A stretch of 64,000 nt of DNA from contig VZTI01001285.1 in assembly GCA_013397865.1 (NCBI GenBank), positions 130,383 through 194,382 of the forward strand, written 5' to 3'. Below the pieces are notes generated by a model. The model was not told where the DNA came from. It did no database searches and saw nothing but the letters and a program-made list of their open reading frames with translations. The DNA is from Struthidea cinerea (lineage: Eukaryota > Chordata > Aves > Passeriformes > Corcoracidae). Of the stretch, positions 24,326-36,440 are shown piece after piece; the first letter of the stretch is position 1, and the number at the start of each line of letters is the position of its first letter. A program made the translations under genes and the position numbers.

Positions 24326-27300
24326 GTATCACTCGGATTATTGGTTCAGCTCTCTGTCAGCTGAAGTACTGAATCACTGAACAGGAGTTATTCCTTTGTT
24401 CAGCTCTCTTTTTCCACCAATTTATAATTGCAACAAGATGAACTCGGATATTTTTTTTTCACCGTTAAAGAAACCCTCTGTGGTAGGTTGATTTTAAATT
24501 CCATAGAGCCCACAAAACCTTCAGGCTACCACCATTCTGAGGTATTTATAACATGGTATTGATGTTGTGAAGTACTTCACCTCCACCCCTGTCTGCCTTG
24601 AGACATCTTGTTTTCAGAGGGAAGTGAATACAAGTTCAAGGTTACAGGAGAACATTTCCCTGGCTTGTCAGCTCCTTCTCTTTCAGCTTGACTAGAGAGG
24701 TGCTTCACGCTCTCATACTTTATTCCTGTGATCAGACTGCAGGAGGCAAATGAGAGCTATGAGGGTTGTGGCTTTTGTGGTTTGTTTTAGCAGTGGTTTA
24801 TTCTCAGGAACCAAAAAAAAAAAAGAAAAGCACTCTGAAAATCTCACGTGGAATAATGATGTGGGCTGTGTCATGTTGGGTCGCTTTAGAGGTGGGTTGT
24901 AGCTATTCACCCTTTCCTCCTCTGACAGGTTTCTGCTTATGTTTGGCAACCAGTGACATTATTAGTGCTGATACCCAGGCCTTGAACTCACTGTGTTGAT
25001 TGACTGAATGTTTCTTTTTCTCAGTGTAATGAAAGAACAATCAGTGCCTCTGTGATACGCACATCAGCACTAACTGCTATTAGAATTTAATGCCATTTGT
25101 TTCCAAGTATATGTGATATGTTCTGATGCGGGGCTCTACAGGACCCTGCTGAAGTGATGCTATATAAAGCATTGTGTAAATTCATAGGCTACATGCTAAC
25201 TTACAGCCTATATAAATGAGTAGGAATGGAGAAAAGGGACATGAAGTAGAAAATTGCCTTCCCTAGCAGTCATTTCAGCAGTTATCATGCAGCGCCACAG
25301 TCCCTACACATTCGATCATGCTTCCTATCTCATTAGAAGAGTCAAAATTTACTGTCCTTCATTCCAAAGCTTCAGCTAGGAGCATAATAACGTGTAACTT
25401 TGGACAACAAAGGCCTTCTGAATACAACAAAAATCACATGAACTTGAAAGGAATGTATAATGAGTTTGCCTGCTAGGTCCCCATTCCCTATTTATAAACA
25501 ATGTCCCTACCAAGAATAAAAACATACATTTTCCCATAATAAGAAATATTGAGATCAGGTTGCTTTTTCTGTTTTCTACAGAAAACCTAGACCCTGAAAA
25601 CTATGCCTGTGAGAGAAGTACCAGGAGTATTTTAGGGAGGATAAACATATGATGCCAGAACAATACCCAGAGAAAGAAAATCAGTTATCTAAATGGGTAC
25701 CTCTGGTTCCTTCTTGGTCTTGGGATGGTGCTGAAAGGATCTGATATGATGTGGTGCCATGGGAAACTCTATAACCTCCTGGCACAACAGTCAGAGGCCA
25801 GGTAGAATATATTATGGCCCAAAAAAATGGCACTTGAGCCCTATGTTTGAAAGTCAGACTAAATAATCAAAAATTTTAAAATATTAGTCAAGCAAAAAGC
25901 ACTGGATGTGTATCCACAGTGTGTCACACATGGAGCTTCCCAGGATGGAAAAAAGCATCACTAGTGGCAGCAAGGACCCAACCTCAGCAGCCTGGGATGT
26001 TAGCTGACCTCACACCAGGCATCACCCTCCCTGGGCAGAGCAGCACCGAAAGGCTCTCACCTGTCTGATGCAATTACTCAGCTCCTGAGAGTGGAGGAGC
26101 AGTTGCACGGACAGGGCCTGAGGCTGCTTTAAGCATTTATCCTAAAATATTTGCCTCATCTTTCACTCCTGTGTTTCAGTGGAGCAGCATAAAGATAATT
26201 CCTCCTTAGAGGAATCTGGACATATTTCTCTAGCAATAAAACAAGTGGTGGTTGTTTTCTTGTGTTTTTTTTTTTTTTTTTAATAAAAAACAAACACAAC
26301 AAAATAAAACAAAACAGGGACACATTAATTCAAACGGAAAAAGTAGTTCCTTTGCCATTTAGCCTAACAAATAGTAGGAGACAAATTCCTGCCAGGGAAT
26401 GCAGTCTATACCTCTAAGTTAATTAGCAGTAAATGCATATTTAGTTAGTGGGAGGGGTGGAAATCAAGAACCTTGTTATTTCTGTTTCTCTGTTCCTGTG
26501 CATTTAAATTCACAATTATGCTTGTAGAGGAAGCTGCCTCTCCAGCAGAGAGGTCTTTGCTGATCAAGGGAGCTGCCTGTTTCACATACACTTAAGAAGG
26601 TATCTGTTGCCAAGGGGCCTCAGAGTTGTAACTGTTCGCTGTTCTCATTTTCTCTTCTGCCAATTATCCAAACACTTTTCCCATTCACTTCATAATAATG
26701 ATAATAATACCTTCATTAGATAATCTCAAGGCAATTTCTTCTATAAAGCAAATTGAGGTTATTTCACCCTATCAACAAGAAGCAGGAGATGTCACTTAGC
26801 CTTTGGCTGAAGCTAAATGCCCAAGCAAAATAGCCAGATTTCACCAGTTTCTCTAATGGAAAAATACTGGAAAAAATCTGCGGCTACTACCACTGCAAGG
26901 AAGCCGGTGGCTTGAATATCTGTGGCTTTATTTTGTGCCTGAAAGAACCAAAGATTATTCCAGACTGATGATCGTCCTTGGCTAACTTCTCATTGTTTGT
27001 GCCTTTGGCTAAGCCGTGAGGATGAGAAACCTTAAATACAGCTGTGCTGCAAGGACATAACCTCACAAAAAGAGCTGAGAACCCTTTAATAGTCCCAGAG
27101 CTTGAGATTGGGATGCTGTGACTGAAGGTGGCTGAAGAAACAATGAACCTCTGTTGCCAGTAGGGAAGACTTTGCCAGTAAATGTTGTATCAAATTCCAG
27201 GTAGATTGGTGAAATTGATAGATTGCTAAAATAACCTACTCTAAGCTAGTAATCATGCACAGCTTGTGCCAGCTCATGACCGTGCTGTAAGATATGCAAA

Positions 27301-28632
27301 ACAGAATTCCACCGTGTTGTAATTGGACATGAGCTCAGGAAACAAAATTTGGTTCCAAATGTAATCTTGCAAAAATGCACAGAGAAAACAGTCATTGGTC
27401 TAAGTTTATCTCTAGCAATGGCACTTGGTCTATTTTCATGCAAGACTAGATGTTTACATCTAGAATGACAATGTGACCTTCTCAGTTCTTTTCATGGAGA
27501 CCCTTATTACTGAAGCCATAATGATCTGAAGGTATAGGACTAGAAAATTTTGGAAAGAGAGGCCTTGTTAAGGAAACTAATACAAACGGAGGAAAAAATA
27601 GTCAAGTTTTGGCAGCAAAGCCTATGCTTCTGACACCTCCTCTACTTTTTCCAACAGTTGGTTTAATAAAAGCTGTTACCTATCTCTGCAAACCTTGGCT
27701 TGCTACAGGCTTCAGATCAGGACGCAGTCACACTATCCAGAGACATCCACCTCCCAGTGTCAGAACATGGCCCACAGTAATAAGCCAATGAGTCCTTGAG
27801 AAAAAAAGCCACATTTTAATTTGTGTCTCGAATTTGTGCTGCAGATTGTTAGACATATGGAGCTCATTAAAAGCTTTCAAAGATAACAGAGCCATTGTCA
27901 TTGGATTCTTGTTTCAAGTGCATATGGTTGCTTATGTACATGACAGTAGCAAAATACACAGCTTATCTCACAGTCTCTTCCAGTACCTGAACAACTAAAA
28001 TTGTTATAAACAGAGGTACTGAAGGCTTCTTCTTCAGGTGTGCCCTTCCACCACTGGCCGCAGGCCAAAGATCAAGAGAAGATGGTTATATCCACTAAGA
28101 GCTGGAGACAAGATCTGGGAGAACAGCTGTGTTCTGTGGGGTATATTGAGCCCTGACTCCACAGGGATAACACATCATGTTGGAAACCTATCAGAAAAGG
28201 GGGAAGAAGGACAGTGACCAGGACTGGAGACTGTTGTAGGATACTTGTTTAAAACTTCATGAGTCCTTCTTGATCTGCCTTGCACAAAGCCACATTTTAA
28301 AAAACAATCAGCTTTCAGAAAAAAATTCCAAGGCTTTGAAAAATATTTTTGAAGGCAAGGATATAATAAGCCAATCTCAAAAATCTTTGAAGTTATTATC
28401 ATTACTTTTTTAATACTTTGACCTTATGAGTGCCTAGAAGCCAAACATCCTGTGCTACCCTAGAATGGGCACTCTAAGGCAAATATGGAAGGTTGTGACA
28501 GATGTGATAGACTCTTATGAGTCTTTCTATGGCATTATTAATCTTGACTCATGACAGTAACTCTAGGTTTGGCTGCCCTGAATACTATCATGCTGATTCA
28601 ATGAATTCTGCTTCAGGAAAACATGAAGTGAG
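24326..28632. other. Unique non-coding sequence
   Basis: No exon or clear transposon. A 17-base T-run followed directly by an A-rich tract (26265-26319) is listed separately. Confidence 0.5.
26265..26319. repeat. Poly(T) followed by A-rich tract
   Basis: Seventeen T residues are followed by an A-rich stretch of AAAACA/AATAAA-like units. The halves are partly complementary. No mobile element is identified upstream or downstream. Confidence 0.85.
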
Positions 28633-28688
28633 TCCCTTCCTTCCCTCCTTCCTTCCTTCCTTCCTTCCTTCCTTCCTTCCTTCCTTCC
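28633..28688. repeat. (TTCC)n microsatellite, left part
   Basis: At least eleven TTCC units preceded by imperfect TCCCTTCC units, ending at an assembly gap. The opposite strand is a pure purine GGAA run. Confidence 0.95.
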
Positions 28689-28745
28689 NNNNNNNNNNNN
28701 NNNNNNNNNNNNNNNNNNNNNNNNNNNNNNNNNNNNNNNNNNNNN
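28689..28745. other. Assembly gap of 57 N
   Basis: A run of 57 unknown bases inside a pyrimidine-only repeat. The odd size suggests an estimated or masked gap, not a fixed placeholder. The open frames that read through it are artefacts. Confidence 0.98.
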
Positions 28746-28777
28746 TCTCCTTCCCCTCCCCTCTCCCCCTCCCTCTG
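28746..28777. repeat. C/T-rich tract, right side of gap
   Basis: Continuation of the pyrimidine tract with CCCC-rich units in place of TTCC. The opposite strand has several G-runs. Confidence 0.9.
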
Positions 28778-28891
28778 CCAACTGTTTTTGCTTTTATTCT
28801 ATTTTTAGAAGAACTTGGCCAATAAATCCAAAAGGAACAGGGTGTGTGAAGTAAAATTAAACCAATCTAGCAGAGAGTCATAACAGGAATC

Positions 28892-29075
28892 AGTGGATGG
28901 GAGCTAAAGCCAGATGAATTCAAGTGAGAAATAAAGCACAGTGAGTGTGATTAGCCATTGGAACAAACTATGAAGGGTACCAGATTTACACCTCTTGTTT
29001 CCTTTGTGGAAAATGTGCTTTGAAAGGTGGCTTAAACTGGAAGCTCCTGGATTCAATCATGAAATACTTGGCTAA
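28892..29075 (+). mobile_element. Ancient CR1-type LINE 3' end
   Basis: GTGGATGGGAGCTAAAGCC, AGATGAATTCAAGTGAGAAA, AATAAAGCACAGTGAGTG, GATTAGCCATTGGAACAAAC and TATGAAGGGTACCAGATT follow, in order, the 3' end of CR1 copies familiar from turtles and crocodiles (GGAAGCTGAAGCTAGAC ... AACCATTGGAACAA...TACCAAGGGT). Orientation is plus. The end near 29075 is approximate because similarity fades. Confidence 0.75.
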
Positions 29076-32000
29076 AATGCAACTGTAATACATAAGAAGT
29101 CAGAAGAAGGCCATTTACCCTTAAAATATGCAAAGAAGTGTTAACAGCTCTTCTGTTGATCTCCCTTCTCTATTCATTCTCTTTTCTCTGGGTTGCTGAA
29201 ATTTTGCTTTGATTTCACTATCCAATGGGCACCAGAAAGAATGACGCCGGCACACAGACAGAATAAGCTCCCAGCTCCTTGTTTACAGCCAAGACCCAAA
29301 TAATTCAAGTTTATTTCTCCACTGGGCTCTCTCTATTCCTGTGTGTCCAGAAACTCAAGCCACCAAAGAAGACAGGCAGACACGTTCATCATGTGAAATT
29401 TTACTCTGTGCCATTTTGCAAGTCATAAAATCATTACTAGATGAATGAAAACCTAATCCTATTGAAAAACTGGAGGAGAAACTGGCTTCATTACAGCAGG
29501 CTAATTAATGAACAGAAATAAATAAATGTGTTCTGTTTGCATCATGCTTAGATAGCATTATGCTGCTTTCTTGTTCTGTTCTGCAAGAGGTAGTGGCAAA
29601 AATATTAAATCTCATTAAATCTAGTGAGTACAGATAGTCAGGCAGTAAAGAGGATAAAGGTTACTTTGCTGTATTTCAGGTACTTTTTCAAGAATGATTA
29701 TGACAATTCCAGTGTGAAGAGGTAGTTGATGATTTTCCCTTTTACAAGCAGCAGCATCAGCAGGAGCAACTCAGTCCAGACTATGCAAGGAGTACCAGCC
29801 ATCTCCCAGGCTGCATGTGTAGCACTGGCTCAAAACCATGTTCCCACCTGCAAGAGGAGACACAGTCTGTAGAAAATGGGGGACAGCATTTCAAGACCTC
29901 AGAAGGGAAGGCATCCCTAACTGTGGTTAGGGAAGATGCAACTCACCTGCAATCCCAGACTCTGTAAAGAAGGGATGTGTGCCAGTGCTTAGGATGTCCA
30001 AGTACAGCCTTAGCAGCTGTGTGCCATGGATGATTCATTCACCCCATCTTCTGCTTTCCCACATCAATCTTCCCATACTGTTCTGTGCCTCACTGCTACA
30101 ATTCAATTGCCTTTTCTTCTCAGTTAAACTACCATGTGGTTTGATACTCACTGACAGTTATCAGAAGATAACCTTAAAAAACACTGAAGTACTGACCAAA
30201 TTTGAAAAGCCTTGCAGAACACAGAAAAGGTCTAATGAAAAGATGTAACAAAAGTGAAGGCTGGTTTAGTGGTAAATGCAGATAAAGAAATTGTAGGTTA
30301 CCTTAGCTGTTATTAACTGATAGATGCTTGACTGATGCCAACCCCTAGCTATCCAATTCCTGCTCAGCCACTGAATAGTCTTATTTCTTTTGGTAGGTCT
30401 GCCTCTTCTGCCATGCCCACTCCTTTGCGGCTACAGTGGCCCTGTTATTAACTGCCTTGGACCTGACTTTTGTCTCATCAGCAGGAGCTGCTGAAATATC
30501 ACTGACAGGTGCCATGAGTGGTGAGCATGATCCCAGCCATCACAAGGGTGTTTTACTGAAGAAATCTTTGGCAATGACAGTGCACATAGTAGGAGCCCTG
30601 ATTATGTCTCGGACATACGTATATCACTACAGAGCAGTTTTATTAAGACTGCAGTGCAGCAGCTGCTGTGGCAGGAAAGGAACTGATGATTAAGTCTCAA
30701 CACTACCTCAAAGGCCGTGATGGAGGGGTCACCCACATGCTCACAGACCAAGGTGACACCAGGAGAAACAATCAAAAACAAAGAACGTAAGTTTTACCAT
30801 AGAAAAAATTGTTTCCATTGCTAGTTAGTATTTTACCACCACACTGGCAAGGAGTACCTTCCCAGACTGTACCTGTAGGTTCCATATCACCTGCTGATAG
30901 CAACAGCGAAGGAATGAGTGAAAGCAGCAGGACAGGAAATGGGAGTTTCATTTATCTGTAGATGGAAGAAAGAGCTGACTCCTACCAGCAGAGAGACAAA
31001 TCAATGTGAGTAAATTTGAACCTGAACCTCTGAGAAATGACTGCCAAACAACCTGGCTGAAGAGCACCATAATGACTGTGGAGGAAGCGTGACCTTCAGT
31101 AGATGCTAACCACACCTTTTTCCATTTGGAGGGCAGCAATAGTGAGAAGTTACACATCACTCACCTTCCACCCAAAAATGTTGTTGGATAGTTGAGGTTT
31201 TAACAGGGAAGGAGTTCACATGCATACTAGAAAACAGGCTGGAAGTAATACTTACATGGCAGCACAGAGGGTGTACCTGAGATGCTGCAGAAGTTTTAAT
31301 GCTTTAGGCAAACAGATCAAAACTGCCTTCCGTCTTTGCTTTGGGAGGATGGCATCCTCCTCCACACCACACACTTAATGGATTAAACATTACTATCTCA
31401 TCTGCTCTCCACAGAAAAGCACAGGGAATGAGGCTGAGCAGCCTTCCTCTCCAGTTTGTGTCTTAGGCTACCTCAAGCACAGCACATTCAGAGCAGCTCC
31501 TGTGCTATGCCACATTGTGCCAGATAAGAGGTCATTGATATTGCTGCCTGCCATCCCCATCACTATTGCAGTGGTAAGGTTAGTCCTCATAAATCAGTTC
31601 AGAATGGAGTCTTTTCCCACTTCATTACAACGGCACTTTCCTAGTATATCTGCTTTGCTTCCTGGTTTTTTTTAATGAAAATAATTATTTTCCCTTATAC
31701 TCCAAACAGCCACCTGAACAGTGCAGTGGTTTTCAGCTGTGGAAAAAGATTTCCTCTACCCCTTTTGCTTCTTAACTATAGCCTGAAAAATACATTTGTT
31801 CTCTGATTTGCAGAAGTCAGTTTTTCCCTTTGGGCTCTTAGCACATGCACAGTTGCCTATACAATATTTTTTTTTTCTCCTTTACTTTGGAAAATGTATT
31901 TTCCCCATTGGAGCTCCTACATAATGGTTCTAGGAATCAGGTAGATGCTGTCATTCCAAATGCCACTGTTTCTGGCCCAACCACAACCTCATTTTTACCA

Positions 32001-32577
32001 CCTCTCCTCCAGCACTGCAGATCAGCTGGAAGTGACACAAGAAAGCTCTTTCACTGGGCTGCAAATACACCAAGGGAACCATTTTCACAAGATTTCAGGC
32101 TATGAGTATGGAAGCTCTTTGTAACTTGGTAATGACAGTCTTCAGGAGTGAAAAAGCTCAGCATCTGTGCAAAGAAAAGGATATTCTCTACTCCAGCAGC
32201 CGGACAGGCAGATCCCGTGGTTTTCTCTGGCTTCCGACTCCTACGCTAATTAACAGAAACTGGCACCCCACAGGATCTCCATAAATCCTGTCCTGAATGG
32301 ATTATCCATGGCACAGATATTTTCAAATTAAGGCTTCAGACTCAGAGGGAAGACAGTCACCTAGCAAGGTATATAATCAGTAACTATTTCCAAAGCAATG
32401 GGTGGATCTGATATTATTAACAACATAGCACTTTCTAACAATATGAATAATGAAATAAGCTGTCAAACAAAGTAATGGATCCTACATTGTCTGATGTCTC
32501 CAAATAAAGTCAAGATGTATTTCTGGAAGATCTACCTTAGTCCAGCACAGGTTACAAGTACCTTTACAGCGTTGACA
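29076..32577. other. Unique non-coding sequence
   Basis: No exon or transposon recognised in 3.5 kb. Frames of 89 codons (29979-30248) and 85 codons (30436-30693) have no family resemblance. Confidence 0.5.
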
Positions 32578-32649
32578 ATGTCATGTCCTGTACTTTGCAG
32601 GAGGTCAAGCTGGATGGTCAAAATCATCTTTCACAGATTTGAAATCTCA
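32578..32649 (+). mobile_element. Ancient CR1-type LINE tail
   Basis: TCCTGTACTTTGCAGGAGG, GTCAAGCTGGATGGTCAAAA and CACAGATTTGAAATCTCA resemble the last 70 bases of old amniote CR1 (GCAGGAGGTCAGACTAGATGATC ... AATCTATGA). Only the terminal tail is seen, on the plus strand. Confidence 0.5.
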
Positions 32650-34126
32650 TTTTTTTCTGAGTCTGAGAAAAGAAGTTACCCATTTTTAAACTCTTTTCAA
32701 TATTTAATTCCAGTTAGCTTCTATCAGAAGAACGTAGAGGCACTCTGAGGAAAAATGAGAGGAAAGGTAATTTAAAGAGCTTTTATCAGGGCATTCTTGC
32801 TTTTCTGTTGTGTGAGTGTTTCTAGCAGGAATCTCAGCAGTTATTCACAGACACACAGAACAGACTGTATATTCTGTTTGCTGCCTTCTATAAGCAATGT
32901 AATTTTAAAAGAGTAAAAAAGAAAGGAATATTTTAAAAATGCATTCTCTCCCTATTGTGCATTTCTGCCCAAAGCTTGTACTGACTTGCTGGGTTACCTG
33001 CTGAATGTTACAGGAGAGCTGCGTGCATCAGAGAGACCCCTATTCATATCAATTGCAACCCTCCCACTGAGTTTAGTAGGATGGGAGCTTGCCTACCCAT
33101 CCCTCAGCAGAGCTGATTTTCACCTTCTCTCCTTGCCCCTGGCCCCATGAAGAAGAGAGAGAAAAGCAAATAAGGACCCATTAAAAAAAAATTCTAACAT
33201 CTAATATTTCAAAAAGCATTAGTAGGTAAAGTTAGAATGTATGCCTTGCTCAGGGATGGAAAATAGTTGCTCCAGAGATTAAAGTGAAAAAGACACAACT
33301 TCTTTAAAGGCACATACATTAAATTCCTATGTCTCTCAAGCACAGTGGCACTATTACACAAATCAGTAAATGTTTGGAAAACAATAATGCCACTGGTAAG
33401 GATAAAATTTAATTTGTAGATGATCAAAAGTTTACATACACTTAATTCTACAGTTATGTCTCTAAGGCAATGGACATGCCAAAAAAATCTCACAAGGGCT
33501 AAAGCCTTAATGAATCAAACTGAATTACTCTAGGAATTAATTTGGCTGGGATAACACTATCCACATTGGGATTTTCAAAAAGACCTGTCAAAAATTACAA
33601 TACTGAGATCTTACTTAAGAACCCTAAACATATCCTGAAAATTCAAAAACATGTGTTGATTCCAAGCCAGGACTTCAGCATTTAATTAAAAATAATAGTC
33701 ATTTAAAGAGGCTGCCTACTGCATGACAAATATTTAAAGTTATACAGCTTAAAGAACTAGAACTTTAAAGGAAGAAAATGTCAGCAGTAAAATTTTGCCC
33801 TAAAACCTTGCTAGGAAGCATGCATCTTATGCATTGTATAACATTTTTTTAGGTTTATATTCATTTCCTCTTCAATAGTTGCTTGCAATTAAGGTTTCTG
33901 GCCATTAGGCGCTCTTACAAAACCTGTTGAAAAAGAAACAAGGAAGTTGTCCCTTGGTGCTTTACGGTAAGGAAGCAGGGGAGTAGATGTCAGTACCAAG
34001 CAGCAGAAAAAGTGAAAGAGCTGAAAGGTGACGGAGATATTTTCCAACTGTTTCTTCAACATTCAGCAGGTTCTGCAGACTTGTCTGCATCTCCTTTCAG
34101 CAAGTTTTAAATCATCTCATCCAGTA
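32650..34126. other. Unique non-coding sequence
   Basis: No exon or transposon recognised. Confidence 0.5.
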
Positions 34127-34332
34127 ATCACAGAATGACAGAATCAATGAGGTTGGAAAAGACATTTGAGATCGAGTCCAACCTATGACCCAACACCACC
34201 TTGTCAATTAGACCATGGCACTGAGTGCCACATCCAATCTTTCCTTAAACATCTCCAGGGATGGTAATCCACTGCCTCCCTGGGTAGCCCATTCCAACAG
34301 CCAAACACCCTTTCTGTGAAGGAGTTCTTCTG
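34127..34332 (-). mobile_element. CR1 LINE 3' fragment
   Basis: ATCACAGAATGACAGAATCA, GAGGTTGGAAAAGACATTTG, GAGTCCAACCTATGACCCAA, CATCTCCAGGGATGGTAATC, CTCCCTGGGTAGCCCATTCC and CTTTCTGTGAAGGAGTTC match the reverse complement of CR1. About 205 bases, 5' truncated. The sequence beyond 34332 no longer matches. Confidence 0.93.
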
Positions 34333-35808
34333 CCCAGCTTGTTCTCAGATCTTTCCCAGACACTAATATTTATCCACACTGGCATCCTCATTCTCTCTAC
34401 ATATCCTTCCCTCTGCTCAGAAGAGTCTCCACATTACTCACTGACCACCTTCTCTGCTGTTCCATGGTTACTGCAATGGCCAGTATTTCCAATTTAGAGT
34501 ATGTGTGAGTGTGAATTTGTGTGTTCATTTGGTAAACAGTGTAGTTCACTCCAGGCAAAGCACAAAACTTGGCGTGTCTGCTGCAAGCAGATCCAATGCT
34601 ATGCTGTGCTGACTATACAATTAGGCATATGGTTGCTCCTGAGATTAAAAGAAGCACTACTGCTCCTTGCAGGACTTCATGGCTGTGACTTAAATCTGAC
34701 AGCCTACTACAGCTCATTCTTTGCTCACTTACCTGTTTTTATCTTTGATTTTTTATTTTAGTCATTGTTTCCAAAGTCAACTCCTAAACAGTTCTACCCC
34801 AAATTTTTCAGGTGCAAATATTTATTTCCTTTGGATAAAACAAGGCAGACAACCCAAGAGTGAGATTTGAGTGGTGCATATCAGGAACTTCCTTCCTATC
34901 TGTCAGGTCACCAAGGGTGCCAAAATGAGTTTCCTGCTTTTGCCAAGGTTCTTTTCCCATCCAAATAGAGAACAAGCCTAAAATTTCTCAACATCTGTGG
35001 ACAGGTGCATTCAGCATGACGTGTTCAAGTCATCAGTGAAAACCATGTGCTCTTTAATTAGCTTTCCTAACTAAGTTGCTATGCCCAAAGTGTCATTTAT
35101 AGAATTTGAAGACCAGAGCAGACCATACAGAACCATCCCACCAACAAACTTGTAACAGTAGAGATCTCTTGATGGGCACCTGGCCAGTTTACACCAACTA
35201 AAAACGTGTCCTGCAGCTTTAATTCTGAACACTTGAATAATGTCTTTGAACAGCAATGAGTTACCAAGGCTGGAGTTGGAAGCAGTGATGCCAGCGGCTT
35301 TTATGAGTACCAGGAGAGTCTGGCCCATACAGGTGACGCTGTGCCTTCTGTGTCCTAACCATGGATAGCCAAGAGAGTTGTATCTATTGTGCTGTATTCA
35401 CATGCTCACTGGAAGATCAGAGACTCTTGTCTACATCCTTAATATCAGTCTTCCTGATGCAATAGTAGTAGCAGTGTTACCAAAAGAGATTATCTCTGTG
35501 CCACTCGGCTGGTGATTGTCATGCAAGAGGAAAGACATGAGTGACTGTTCACTGTAGCTTGAGCTTCCATGCTTTACTCTTCAGCTAAGCATTTCTTAGG
35601 CAGGCAGCATTTAACTCTGTCCCTCTGGAAACCAAAGACACAAGTAATTCAGTCGTGGAGTACACATTTGGTTTAACACCAACAGCAGAACAGAGACAGT
35701 CAAGCACCCTCAAGTCTCCACAGCAACAGACCACACTCAGAGTATGTGATTTGTAAATTATTTTTTAGATGAATTATATTTTTGTCAGTACAATTTAAGA
35801 GCACACAT

Positions 35809-35820
35809 TTGCATATGCAT
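35809..35820. promoter_or_regulatory. Palindromic POU-type (MORE-like) site
   Basis: TTGCATATGCAT differs by one base from the MORE element ATGCATATGCAT, bound by dimers of POU-domain factors. It overlaps a canonical octamer ATTTGCAT at 35807-35814, and the inner TGCATATGCA is a perfect palindrome. This is a motif match only, and such sites occur by chance in AT-rich DNA. Confidence 0.3.
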
Positions 35821-35990
35821 TGTGTACTGGTCAATGAGCTGATAATACAATTACATGACCAAATGGCTTCCAGAGAAGGATAAAGCTGTTCTGTGTGAGC
35901 ATCTACGCCTGCCTATCAGTGACAGGATTTCCAAAGTACCCTTGATGAATTAGATAGATGCAGGAATCTTTCTACTTTAAACTCCTGTCT

Positions 35991-36094
35991 AAAAAAAAAA
36001 AAAAAAGAAGAAGAAAAATAAAAAAGGAAAAAAGAAAAAAGGAAAAAGGAAAAAAGAAAAAAGGAAAAAAAAGAAAAAAGGAAAAAGAAAAAAG
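35991..36094. repeat. Purine-only low-complexity tract
   Basis: About 104 bases of A runs punctuated by G or GG (GGAAAAA and GAAAAAA units), with a single T near 36019. The open frames across it are compositional artefacts. Confidence 0.95.
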
Positions 36095-36382
36095 CAGTGA
36101 AAGTTTTGTGCATGTGTTCATTCCCTCCTTGCTAAAGCCACCAGGCACTAGGCTCATTTATACTAATAGCTGTTAGAACCTATCTTGCCCCAAAGAGCCC
36201 ATGATCTGTAACACATAAAGAAGAAATCAAGTCTTCTCATATGGGATTTTCTCTGAACAACTGTTGATTTTGCTGAGAGAAATAATTTCCATCAAAAGTG
36301 TGCTAAAAATCAATCTGCAGATGCATGTTAATGAGGGAATGTTGAGACAATCAAACCAATGTTGTGTCTCATTGGCTTAGGC

Positions 36383-36440
36383 CAGGAGTGAGCAACATGT
36401 GGCTCTTGAGCCATATGCACCTCTTGAGTTGTTCAAGTGA
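36383..36440. mobile_element. Possible hAT-type DNA transposon terminus
   Basis: CAGGAGTGAGCAACATGTGG followed by CTCTTGAGCCATATGCACCT resembles the CAGGGGTG...TGTGGCTCT...GAGCCGCATG ends I associate with vertebrate hAT (Charlie-like) elements. A weak partner, CCACCCCTC, lies near 36738-36746, which would make a non-autonomous element of about 360 bases. I see no matching 8-bp target duplication, so the full extent is not established. Confidence 0.35.

Larger units (their letters stand above)
34333..36382. other. Unique non-coding sequence
   Basis: No exon recognised. Contains an AT-rich segment at 35750-35880 with an octamer palindrome and the purine block at 35991-36094, both listed separately. 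Confidence 0.5.

Noticed and set aside
28517..28825. Open frames crossing the TTCC repeat
   Set aside because: They read through 57 unknown bases and a microsatellite.
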